Source: Clostridium_AD frigoriphilum (GTDB lineage: Bacteria > Bacillota > Clostridia > Clostridiales > Clostridiaceae). Taken from it: 64,000 nt of DNA. Position 1 is the stretch's first letter. The number at the start of each line of letters is the position of its first letter. The notes under the pieces are model-generated. The model did not search any database. It saw nothing but the letters and a program-made list of their open reading frames with translations, and had not been told where the DNA came from. This document shows, in pieces, positions 43,556 to 50,952 of this stretch. The stretch lies in assembly GCF_036541405.1 (NCBI RefSeq), contig NZ_JAZHFS010000012.1, positions 1 through 64,000 of the forward strand, given 5' to 3'. Position numbers and translations under genes: made by a program.

Positions 43556-44001
43556 GTGGGAAATTATTCAATGAAAATGGACATATAAGTAAGATATTGA
43601 TACAAAGGTTTAAAGAGGGTTCCCTAAGTGATAATGAACTAGTTTTAATGTCAGAACATATATGTTTGTGTGAAACCTGCGCAGATGTTTTAGCAGATGC
43701 TTTTAGTAATAATGAACTTGCGAATGCTCCTTTAGGATTTGAGCAAGAGGTGATAAGCAAAATAAAAAAGAAAAAAGAAAGTAATACTCAGTTTATATTT
43801 TACTCTCTTAGGGTAATAACTGCAGCAAGTATAGCATTAATATTTGTTTTTTCAAATTCATTAAATTTTATAGCTAATAAACCATTGGATGTAAACCCTA
43901 TAAGTTTAAGCTCAATAAACACAATTAATGCAGGTCTTAACAATTTTTCTAAAAAAATAATTAATATGGAGGTATTTGACAATGAAAAAGGAAAAAAATA
44001 A
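43552..44001 (+). CDS. anti-sigma factor with zinc-finger-like motif and one membrane helix
   Basis: The preferred start is GTG at 43552, with GGAGGA about six bases ahead; an ATG at 43534 would lie ahead of that site. The product has 149 residues. SEHICLCETCADVL (about 33-46) is a variant of the HxxxCxxC anti-sigma motif that binds the sigma factor. One membrane helix is at about 84-103 (ITAASIALIFVFSNSLNFIA), and a short outer tail follows. The 4-base overlap with the sigma gene couples their translation. The signal it senses is unknown, but the membrane location suggests envelope stress. Confidence 0.85.
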   Translation: MSGKLFNENGHISKILIQRFKEGSLSDNELVLMSEHICLCETCADVLADAFSNNELANAPLGFEQEVISKIKKKKESNTQFIFYSLRVITAASIALIFVFSNSLNFIANKPLDVNPISLSSINTINAGLNNFSKKIINMEVFDNEKGKK

Positions 44002-44506
44002 ATTTTTAACTTTTGGTTTTTCACTTTTGCCCGGGGCTGGTCACATGTATATGGGATTTATGAAGATGGGATTATCACTAATGACAATGTTTTTCTTCAT
44101 AATATTCCTTTCGAGTTTTCTTTCTATAGGACCAATTCTCTTCGTTTTACCGTTGATATGGTTTTATTCGTTTTTTGATTGCTTAAACAAGAGGTATGCA
44201 ACTGATGAAGAATTTTTACTTTTAGAGGATAAGTACTTATTTTCTCTTGATGAACTGGTAAAAGTAGATAAAGATATATTAAAAAAACATAGATTGCTTT
44301 CAGGAATATTATTAGTAATTCTTGGTGGATACTTAATTTTTAATAATATTATTGACAGCTTAATTGGATATATCCCTGGAGATGTATATGATGTTATAAG
44401 CAATGTAACAAGGATGGCTCCTCAGATAATAATAGGTGTAGTAATAGTTGTTATAGGTGCAAAGCTTATTATAGGTAAGAAAAAGGAGTGTGATATGAAT
44501 GATTAA
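43982..44506 (+). CDS. multi-helix membrane protein of the sigma-factor operon
   Basis: About 174 residues. A TTG six bases earlier is possible, but GGAGG is correctly spaced for the ATG at 43982. LLPGAGHMYMGFMKMGLSLM (20 residues, about 12-31) is typical of TM2-like small membrane proteins. Helices lie at about 24-62, with another pair at about 99-117 and 139-165. The gene overlaps both the anti-sigma gene and the next gene, so all four form one coupled unit. The role is unknown; it may help in envelope sensing or response. Confidence 0.75.
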   Translation: MKKEKNKFLTFGFSLLPGAGHMYMGFMKMGLSLMTMFFFIIFLSSFLSIGPILFVLPLIWFYSFFDCLNKRYATDEEFLLLEDKYLFSLDELVKVDKDILKKHRLLSGILLVILGGYLIFNNIIDSLIGYIPGDVYDVISNVTRMAPQIIIGVVIVVIGAKLIIGKKKECDMND

Positions 44507-44804
44507 GGGACGCCGAGTTGGGACTTTTACTACTGGAATAGTTTTAGTTATGTTTGGGGTAATGTTTTTGCTCAGATTAATATATCCAAGTATTAATTAT
44601 TTAAGACTAGCATCACTGTGGCCAGTGATTTTAGTTCTACTGGGAGTTGAAATTATTGTAGGGTGTTTAATAAACAAGGATGAGATAATGAAATATGATT
44701 TTGCTGCAATAATTCTAATAATAATCTTAGCTGTTTTTTCAATGGGTATGGGATGTATGGAGTATGTAATTACTCATATTCAGCAGTTAAGAACTATATT
44801 GTAA
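44499..44804 (+). CDS. small membrane protein, LiaI/LiaF-like transmembrane region
   Basis: 101 residues with three or four helices: GTFTTGIVLVMFGVMFLLRL (about 8-27), a segment around 38-57 containing LWPVILVLLGVEIIVG, and one at 68-85. The pattern W-P-x-(I/L)-L-(I/V)-L-x-G is typical of the membrane domain found in LiaF/LiaI-type envelope-stress proteins. The start overlaps the end of the preceding gene by eight bases. A terminator closes the operon. Confidence 0.75.
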   Translation: MIKGRRVGTFTTGIVLVMFGVMFLLRLIYPSINYLRLASLWPVILVLLGVEIIVGCLINKDEIMKYDFAAIILIIILAVFSMGMGCMEYVITHIQQLRTIL

Positions 44805-44821
44805 GTTTTATATTATGAAAA

Positions 44822-44880
44822 ATTAGCTATAGGATAAACATTTTTTAATATGTTTATTCTATAGCTAATAGTTTTTTATT
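44822..44880 (+). terminator. terminator of the sigma-factor operon
   Basis: ATTAGCTATAGGATAAACA (44822-44840) pairs with TGTTTATTCTATAGCTAAT (44851-44869) almost perfectly, then GTTTTTTATT. Confidence 0.9.
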
Positions 44881-44953
44881 GATAAATAATTGTAAATTTT
44901 CAAAGGAAGTATCATAAGATACTATATAAAGCTTATAAAACAAAGGAGCCGTT

Positions 44954-45679
44954 ATGTATAATAATTATTCTAGAGATAATATAATAAAGCCAACAATTGT
45001 AGCTTATGCAAGTGGAGATGTAAATGGCGATAGAATACCTGATAATGTGTATTTAACTGGTATAAAAACGCCAGATAGTCCATTTATTCAGGATATAACA
45101 CTTAAAATTCAAAATGGAATGACAGGTGTGTTTACAAGTATTATTCTTAATGAAAATGTAGGATATAATCCTACGTTATTTTTAGGAGATTTTACTGGGA
45201 ATTCTGTAGATGATATCTTGATAGGAATTAATACAGGGGGTAGAGGTGGAATAATGTATTATTACATTTATTCGTTTATTAATAATACAGCACAATTACT
45301 GTTTGACTTTAATGAATATAACGATATATACAAATATGATGTTATATATAAAGATAATTATAAGGTTGAAGTTATTAGTAAAACAAATAAACAAAAATAC
45401 ATTATTGATATCTCTAATAGGGGACGTGATTATTTAAATGAAATATATTATGCAAACGGAAAATTAAAGGTCCCAATCAACGGGTTTGTAAATCCGATAA
45501 GTGGATTATATCCTGTGGATTTCGATTCAAATGGAGTGTATGAGCTATTGGCATATCAAAGAATTGCGGGTAGATATAATGCAGACGCTTTAGGGTATGT
45601 CTTAAATACTTTGAAATGGGAAAATAATAAGTTAGATTTGTATAATCAGAATATAGCTATTTTTGGATCACAAATATAG
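44954..45679 (+). CDS. VCBS/FG-GAP repeat-like protein
   Basis: 241 residues without signal peptide. DVNGDRIPDNVYLTG (about 22-36), DFTGNSVDDILIGI (about 79-92) and DFDSNGVYELLAY (about 190-202) are repeated Asp-rich loops of the FG-GAP/VCBS type, which bind calcium in a beta-propeller-like fold. Similar clostridial proteins of this size have no clear function. The next gene codes for a peptidoglycan-amidase-like protein after a strong RNA hairpin that begins inside this gene's last codons. A spore-surface or wall role is possible but not shown. Confidence 0.7.
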   Translation: MYNNYSRDNIIKPTIVAYASGDVNGDRIPDNVYLTGIKTPDSPFIQDITLKIQNGMTGVFTSIILNENVGYNPTLFLGDFTGNSVDDILIGINTGGRGGIMYYYIYSFINNTAQLLFDFNEYNDIYKYDVIYKDNYKVEVISKTNKQKYIIDISNRGRDYLNEIYYANGKLKVPINGFVNPISGLYPVDFDSNGVYELLAYQRIAGRYNADALGYVLNTLKWENNKLDLYNQNIAIFGSQI

Positions 45680-45691
45680 CTATATTCTGAT
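45645..45691 (+). repeat. perfect 16-bp inverted repeat between the VCBS and amidase genes
   Basis: ATCAGAATATAGCTAT (45645-45660) and ATAGCTATATTCTGAT (45676-45691) are exact inverse complements with a 15-base loop. The stop codon (45677-45679) is inside the second arm. No T-run follows, so it is not a standard terminator. Confidence 0.85.
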
Positions 45692-45713
45692 ATAAATTTA
45701 AAGGAGTAATAGT

Positions 45714-46220
45714 ATGCCAAGCAAATATGATAGAAAATTAGCAACAAGTTATGCGGTGAAGTACGCTCTTGAGCCAAACAAAAGATATAAGTTCTATGAA
45801 TTTGTTAATGGAAATGGGGGGGATTGTACTAATTTTGTTTCTCAGTGTTTAATGGCAGGTGGAGCAACAATGGATTACAATAATGTTAGACCTTGGTGGT
45901 ATGATGGTAGAGGTAAATCTTCAATTTGTTGGGCTGTTGCTAATTCGCTGTTCTGGTATTTAAAAACGAATCAAAAACTAAATAGAAATGTTATTAAGGG
46001 TTTAGAGGTAGAGGACCTAAGTAAACTTGAAATTGGAGATGTAGTATTTTACGAAAACTATGGTAATTCTATTTTTCATGCGGCAATAATAACATCCTTT
46101 ATAGACGAGTCTGGAATTCATGAACCTCGCATATCTCAACATTCATATAATCAGATTAATGAAACATATGTAAAAAACTATGATTATAAAAAAGCACATT
46201 TTCTTAAAATTACATTATGA
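45714..46220 (+). CDS. amidase-domain protein (NlpC/P60-like fold)
   Basis: 168 residues matching the Amidase_6 family of papain-like cysteine hydrolases. The nucleophile is in GGDCTNFVSQCLMAGG (Cys at about residue 38), with the histidine in FHAAIITS (about 122-129). VEDLSKLEIGDVVFYE is the strand ahead of that histidine. There is no signal peptide or wall-binding domain, as in related spore-associated proteins. AAGGAG precedes the ATG. It is the second gene after the VCBS-like protein and is closed by a terminator. Confidence 0.85.
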   Translation: MPSKYDRKLATSYAVKYALEPNKRYKFYEFVNGNGGDCTNFVSQCLMAGGATMDYNNVRPWWYDGRGKSSICWAVANSLFWYLKTNQKLNRNVIKGLEVEDLSKLEIGDVVFYENYGNSIFHAAIITSFIDESGIHEPRISQHSYNQINETYVKNYDYKKAHFLKITL

Positions 46221-46271
46221 TAATCATATGTGTTACCTTCAATTTTTTTATTGATTTGATTTTATTATTTA

Positions 46272-46312
46272 AAAATATAGACTTACCAATTGGCAAGTCT
46301 ATATTTTTTGAA
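46272..46312. terminator. bidirectional terminator between amidase and ADH genes
   Basis: AAAATATAGACTT (46272-46284) pairs with AAGTCTATATTTT (46294-46306), flanked by A and T runs. Confidence 0.85.
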
Positions 46313-46318
46313 TATTTA

Positions 46319-47482
46319 TTATAAAGAAGCTTTATAAATATTTAAAACATCCTGCATGGCAAGTGGCTTGAAAGATCCAAGTTTTCCATGTGATGTGGCT
46401 TGTTTTGCCATTTTTTCTAATTTATCTTCACCAATACCTATCTCTCTTAAAGTGGAAGGTATCCCAAGTGATATAAAATGTTCTTTTGTTTTCTCAATAG
46501 ATTTATGTGCTATATCATATTTGTCAGTGTCAGGGTTAAGTCCCCAAACATTAACTCCATATTCAACAAATTTGTCTAATGTATTATCATTTAGTGCGTA
46601 CAACATCCAATGTGGTGTTAGAATTGCAAGACCTACTCCATGAGTAATATCATAGAATGCACTTAGTTCATGTTCCATTGCATGAACACTCCACTCTGTT
46701 TCTTTTCCGTAACTTAATAAACCATTTATAGCAAGACTTGAAGTCCACATTAAATTAGATCTTGCTTCATAATTTGTAGGATCAGACATTGCTATTTCAC
46801 CATATTTTATACAAGTTTTAAGAAGTGCTTCTGCCATTCTATTTTGCATAAAAGCTTCATTTGTGTTACTAAAGTACACTTCAAAAATATGACTCATTAT
46901 ATCGGCTGTACCTGCAGCTGTTTGATTTTTAGGTACTGAAAATGTATTAGTAGGGTCTAGTATTGAAAATTTAGGTGCCATGTCAGGATTGAATGTTGGT
47001 AATTTCTCATTTGTATCTAAATTTGAGATTACGGCACCAGCATCCATTTCAGAACCAGTGGCTGCAAGTGTTAATATGGTCGCAATTGGTAGGACTTTGG
47101 TAATTTTTCTTGAATTAAGTACAATATCCCATGCATCACCATTGTAGTAATATCCTGCTCCTATAACCTTTGAGCAATCAATTACACTTCCTCCGCCTAC
47201 AGCAAGTATAATGTCTACTTTATTTTCTCGGCATAGTTCAATTCCTTTTCTTACACTTGTTATTCTTGGATTAGGTTCTACACCAGATAGTTCGCAGAAC
47301 TCTATATCATTTTTATTAAATATTGTTACTATTTTATCATATAGCCCACTTTTTTTTATACTACCTCCACCGTAAACAAGTAAAACCTTAGAACCATATT
47401 TTTTTATATTATTTGCGAGAACATCAATTTTATCCTTCCCAAAAAATATTTTTGTACCAATTGAATAATCAAAATTTAACAT
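46319..47482 (-). CDS. iron-containing alcohol dehydrogenase (butanol dehydrogenase-like)
   Basis: 387-residue cytoplasmic enzyme reducing aldehydes to alcohols with NAD(P)H at the end of fermentation. The nucleotide-binding loop is VGGGSVIDCSK (about 95-105). Metal ligands are expected in GTADIMSHIFE (Asp and His, about 190-200) and in HAMEHELSAFYDITHGVGLA (two His, about 267-286). AGGAGA precedes the start. It is closest in pattern to BdhA/BdhB/YugJ. It is the second gene after a TetR regulator, 47 bases downstream of it, so its expression is probably induced by a small molecule. Confidence 0.93.
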   Translation of the reverse strand: MLNFDYSIGTKIFFGKDKIDVLANNIKKYGSKVLLVYGGGSIKKSGLYDKIVTIFNKNDIEFCELSGVEPNPRITSVRKGIELCRENKVDIILAVGGGSVIDCSKVIGAGYYYNGDAWDIVLNSRKITKVLPIATILTLAATGSEMDAGAVISNLDTNEKLPTFNPDMAPKFSILDPTNTFSVPKNQTAAGTADIMSHIFEVYFSNTNEAFMQNRMAEALLKTCIKYGEIAMSDPTNYEARSNLMWTSSLAINGLLSYGKETEWSVHAMEHELSAFYDITHGVGLAILTPHWMLYALNDNTLDKFVEYGVNVWGLNPDTDKYDIAHKSIEKTKEHFISLGIPSTLREIGIGEDKLEKMAKQATSHGKLGSFKPLAMQDVLNIYKASL

Positions 47483-47529
47483 TTTATATCTCCTTTATTT
47501 TAAGATTTGTATTTTTTATTTGATATTAT

Positions 47530-48090
47530 TTATGATAGTTTTATTCCATTCCAAAATCCTTCAAAAACTTCATTTATAATTTTTTCATCTACATTAAACA
47601 TCTTTGAATTAAATGTTCTATATAATTGAGTTATAGTACCAAGCATTAGTATTGTAACAGCTTCATATGAAATTTTTCTGATTACATTAGTATTAACTGC
47701 TCTAACATAAAGATCTCTTAGATGAGAGTATTTCTCTAAATTGCTTTTAACTACATCTTGGCTTATATATGGTGAAGTTGCATACTGATCCATAAATTTT
47801 GCTTCTAATTGATTATTGATATGATAGTCAACCATGTTTCTCCATTTTAAATAATATTCATCATGTGAACTAATATCATCATACATTCCTTTAAGAATAG
47901 CATTATTAAAGTCTGTTTTTATATAGGTATACAATTCGTTAATAATATCTTCTTTATTTTTAAAATATCGATATATCGTTCCTGCCGCAACGCCTGAATC
48001 ACTAGCTATCATTGATATTGGAGCACCATGAAAACCATTTTCGGTTATAAGTTTTAGAGTACTTCGCATAATTAAAGTCTTTTTATTCAT
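47530..48090 (-). CDS. TetR/AcrR-family transcriptional regulator
   Basis: About 186 residues. An ATG at 48126 is possible, but it would place the first codons inside the operator; GGGAG ahead of 48090 supports the shorter form. Helix-turn-helix: APISMIASDSGVAAGTIYRY (about 23-42), then FKNKEDI. The remainder is the ligand-binding domain. A perfect operator lies at its transcription start, so it is autoregulated, and the ADH gene downstream is its probable target. The inducer is unknown. Confidence 0.9.
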   Translation of the reverse strand: MNKKTLIMRSTLKLITENGFHGAPISMIASDSGVAAGTIYRYFKNKEDIINELYTYIKTDFNNAILKGMYDDISSHDEYYLKWRNMVDYHINNQLEAKFMDQYATSPYISQDVVKSNLEKYSHLRDLYVRAVNTNVIRKISYEAVTILMLGTITQLYRTFNSKMFNVDEKIINEVFEGFWNGIKLS

Positions 48091-48112
48091 CTGACCAAAA
48101 CTTCTCCCTTCG

Positions 48113-48165
48113 GAATGAACGTTCATTCATAATGCAATGTTATCTTATCGTGTAAGAGATGTCAA
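48113..48165 (-). promoter_or_regulatory. promoter and perfect TetR operator of the tetR-adh operon
   Basis: Minus strand: TTGACA (48165-48160), 17 bases, TAACAT (48142-48137). GAATGAACGTTCATTC (48113-48128) is a perfect 16-bp palindrome of the kind many TetR proteins bind and covers the expected RNA start. Confidence 0.85.
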
Positions 48166-48300
48166 TGCCATATTAAATATATGTTTATTTATTGTTTTTG
48201 ATAAAATATGCAGTAAAAAAAAGGTTTTTTTGGAAAAATGACGAAAGTAAATAGAGAAATAGAAATTTAGTGTATTGTTATTATATTAGGAGGGGTTAAA

Positions 48301-48669
48301 GTGATAGAAAATTTGCTAAAAATATTGGTTTGTGATGATTCTATGCTAATTAGAAAAAAATTGAAAGAGGTATTAAAAAGTTGTGGTTGTAATAATATTT
48401 TAGAAGCATCTAATGGGCAAGAGGCCGTAGATAGTTACAAAGAGAATAATCCAGATTTAGTATTTATGGATATCATTATGCCTTTTAAAAATGGAATTGA
48501 GGCTGTTAAAGAAATAATAGAATTTGATAATGACGCAAAGGTAGTAATGGCATCTTCAGCTGGAACAAAGGAACATGTAAAGGTTGCGATAAAAGCAGGA
48601 GCATTTGAATTTGTTCAAAAGCCTTGGGAAAAGGAACAAATTAATAAAATTCTTCTTAATCTAAAATAA
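48301..48669 (+). CDS. CheY-like response regulator
   Basis: 122 residues, a lone receiver domain. The acidic pocket is VCDDS (Asp at about 12), the phosphate acceptor is in LVFMDIIMP (Asp at about 58), and the switch residues are the Ser/Thr of MASSAG and Lys of VQKPW (about 108). The start is GTG with AGGAGGGG upstream. With no output domain it must act by contact. The next gene, 16 bases on, codes for a CheX-like protein that probably dephosphorylates it. Confidence 0.92.
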   Translation: MIENLLKILVCDDSMLIRKKLKEVLKSCGCNNILEASNGQEAVDSYKENNPDLVFMDIIMPFKNGIEAVKEIIEFDNDAKVVMASSAGTKEHVKVAIKAGAFEFVQKPWEKEQINKILLNLK

Positions 48670-48685
48670 GTAAGGAGGTCATGCA

Positions 48686-49558
48686 ATGTTTAGTCAGTAT
48701 TTTGGCCAATATTTATTAAATGAAAAATATTTAACTGCTACGCAATTAAAGATGGCAGTAGAATATCAGCAATCAGTACGATTAAAACTAGGGGTTTTAG
48801 CAGTAAATGCAGGATATATGAATGCGGATCAGGCAAGTAAGGTACATTCAATGCAAACAAAACTTGATAGAAGATTTGGGGAAATAGCTGTTGATATGGA
48901 ATATTTAAAAGAAGAACAAGTAGAGGAATTGCTTTCATCTCAAAGATTTGGACATCTTCTACTTGCGCAAGCACTAATTGATAAAAAGTATATGTCACTA
49001 GAAAAGTTTGAAGAGTCAATTTACGAGTATAAGAAAAAATATAATATTTCGGAAGCTCAGTTTGATAAACTGCAAAGAGATGATGTAGATGAGATTATAG
49101 ATATTTATATAAATTTAGAAAATGATAAATATGGTACTGAAATCAAAAATTACATAGCTTTATTTATGAGGAATGTAATTCGTTTTATTGATTCTGAGGT
49201 TTATACTAATAAATTTATGAAAGTTAAAGAATTCAAGACAGAATTCTGCGTAAGTCAAAGAATAAAAAACTCAATTAATTTTTTAACTTATATTAATGCA
49301 AAGGAAGATGTTTTTGCATTATTAGCATCTAGATATGCAGAGGAAGAATTATTAACTGTAGATGAAATGGCTAAAGACTCTGTGGGTGAGTTCTTGAATT
49401 TAAACAATGGGTTATATCTTGTAGGAATGTCTAATATAGGTATAGAACTTGATATGGAGCCTCAGATAGAGTTTTCTGGAAAAACAATATATTCAACATA
49501 TGTGATCCCAATAGTATTACCTTTTGGTAAAATAGAACTTATTATATCTCATTTGTAG
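48686..49558 (+). CDS. MshEN-like repeats fused to a CheX-like phosphatase domain
   Basis: 290 residues. The N-terminal 120 hold three similar helical units. The best two, RLKLGVLAVNAGYMNADQAS...Q (about 32-57) and RRFGEIAVDMEYLKEEQVEEL...Q (about 63-88), follow the LG-x2-L-...-G-...-L-...-Q pattern of MshEN domains, which bind cyclic di-GMP. The C-terminal part (about 145-290) looks like CheX, a CheY-P phosphatase, with VGEFLNLNNGLYLVGMS carrying an E..N pair at the active-site helix. AAGGAGG precedes the start. It is encoded with CheY and probably controls it in answer to a second messenger; this last point is inference. Confidence 0.75.
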   Translation: MFSQYFGQYLLNEKYLTATQLKMAVEYQQSVRLKLGVLAVNAGYMNADQASKVHSMQTKLDRRFGEIAVDMEYLKEEQVEELLSSQRFGHLLLAQALIDKKYMSLEKFEESIYEYKKKYNISEAQFDKLQRDDVDEIIDIYINLENDKYGTEIKNYIALFMRNVIRFIDSEVYTNKFMKVKEFKTEFCVSQRIKNSINFLTYINAKEDVFALLASRYAEEELLTVDEMAKDSVGEFLNLNNGLYLVGMSNIGIELDMEPQIEFSGKTIYSTYVIPIVLPFGKIELIISHL

Positions 49559-49742
49559 AAGATGTTTAGTAGAAATCATATGCTTTTATGTATTTATAGC
49601 AATAAAGGTTAATATAAAAAGACAATATTAAAATTGTAATTTTATCTGTAAAATGATACAATGAATTTATAACATAAGTAAAGAAAAAATATAATAAATA
49701 TTATATAAAAAATATTATTAAATGATAAAGGGAGTGATGTTT

Positions 49743-49889
49743 GTGTTAGCTTGTATTAAAATTTCTCAAACTAAAGAACTGAAAATATCATCTAACATAG
49801 TCATAGATAAACTCACTTGCGTTAAAATTAATATGGGATTAAAATATAATTTAGTTAGAAAACACCTAGAAGCGGTATGCGCTTTCTAG
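49743..49889 (+). CDS. putative 48-residue protein
   Basis: Not recognised. GTG at 49743 has AAAGGGAG about eight bases upstream (an ATG two codons earlier is too close to that site). The product begins MLACIKISQTKELKISSN and ends RKHLEAVCAF, with three cysteines and a basic character (its last codons are in the terminator stem). It fills an otherwise empty 435-base gap. Being short, it could be a chance frame, but the ribosome site and direct terminator favour a real small gene. Confidence 0.4.
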   Translation: MLACIKISQTKELKISSNIVIDKLTCVKINMGLKYNLVRKHLEAVCAF

Positions 49890-49903
49890 GTGTTTTCTTT
49901 TTA
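49858..49903 (+). terminator. terminator after the small ORF
   Basis: GAAAACACCTAGAA (49858-49871) pairs with TTCTAGGTGTTTTC (49884-49897; one end base offset), followed by TTTTTAG. Confidence 0.85.
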
Positions 49904-49994
49904 GAATTTTGGATATGTGAAATTCTTAAGATATAATTAATTATTATGTTATGTTTTTTTAAAAAATAAAAGAAATTAAAAGGAGAATTTATTT

Positions 49995-50543
49995 ATGAAT
50001 AAAAGCGAAATTATAATTAAGGGATTACCTGTAAAAACAAATAGGCTAGAGAGTGGAGATGTTAATTTACTCTTTAAAATAGGAACTTATGATGATATGG
50101 AATCGGTTTATAGAGTAGTTGTAAAAAAAGATTATTGGAGAGATGCAGTAGTAGGTATGGAAGATGTAAATTATTTTGTTATTAAAGGTGAACTTAAAGC
50201 ATGTGTAAATCGTACAGGTACACCTTTTATTTCAGTAGAAGCAACATCAATAAAAATATTTCACTTGTTAAAAGATGAAAATGGACAAATAGATTTAAAT
50301 TATGAAATGCCAGTTGGAACTGATGAAATAATGGATATAACAAAGTTAGTAAATGAAAATGAAGGTATGTCTTTAAAAAGATCAAAAAACAAGGCATTAA
50401 ATTACATGAAAAATAATAATAAGTTCAATAAACCAATCGTTGTTAAAAAAGGAAGTCTTGTTATTGTGTCAGGACATGATCAATACGCAGCAGCACAGGA
50501 ACTTGGAATAAATAATGTCCCAGTTTCATATTCGGATAACTGA
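49995..50543 (+). CDS. OB-fold (SSB-like) and ParB/Srx-like two-domain hypothetical protein
   Basis: 182 residues, not a family I can name. Residues about 15-95 have the strand pattern of a single-stranded-DNA-binding OB fold: GDVNLLFKIGTYDD, VNYFVIKGELKACVNRTGTP, FISVEATSIKIFHLL. Residues about 140-180, NKPIVVKKGSLVIVSGHDQY (20 residues) and AAAQELGINNVPVSY, match the ParB/sulfiredoxin fold, where G-H-x-x-Y-A-A is the conserved turn. AAAAGGAG precedes the start. It stands alone between terminators. A DNA-related role is possible from the fold pattern only. Confidence 0.7.
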   Translation: MNKSEIIIKGLPVKTNRLESGDVNLLFKIGTYDDMESVYRVVVKKDYWRDAVVGMEDVNYFVIKGELKACVNRTGTPFISVEATSIKIFHLLKDENGQIDLNYEMPVGTDEIMDITKLVNENEGMSLKRSKNKALNYMKNNNKFNKPIVVKKGSLVIVSGHDQYAAAQELGINNVPVSYSDN

Positions 50544-50574
50544 CAAGTGGGAACTTTGTTCCCACTTGTTTTTT
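50543..50574 (+). terminator. terminator directly at the end of the OB-ParB-like gene
   Basis: ACAAGTGGGAAC (50543-50554) pairs with GTTCCCACTTGT (50558-50569), then TTTTT. Confidence 0.95.
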
Positions 50575-50635
50575 CGTGAAGGGTATATTATAAATAAAAC
50601 ATACAATTTATTATTAGTACATAATAACATAAGAG

Positions 50636-50672
50636 AAAAGATAGCTGCAGAAATTGCAGCTATCTTTTTATA
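50636..50672. terminator. second, orphan terminator-like hairpin
   Basis: AAAAGATAGCTGCA (50636-50649) pairs perfectly with TGCAGCTATCTTTT (50655-50668). It lies 62 bases after a complete terminator with no gene between. The remaining DNA to 50952 is AT-rich and shows no clear gene, riboswitch or promoter; it must include the promoter of the liv operon. Confidence 0.8.
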
Positions 50673-50952
50673 AAGGGCATTATAATTATGAACATAAAAT
50701 ATAAATTATGCAATTATTAAAAAAATGAATGAATTGAAATATTTATTTTTAAATAAATCAGAAAAGTATTGATAAGCGTAAAATTATATGCTATTATTAA
50801 TAAAAATTACGAATTATGAATGATGTAAAAATTATTTATTCATAAAATACTATTATGCGGTAATTATTTTATAGGGTATTGGTACACAATTATTTAGGAA
50901 ATGTATGCCAATATTAATCAAGAAATAAATATAAAATTAGGGGGGCTATTAA

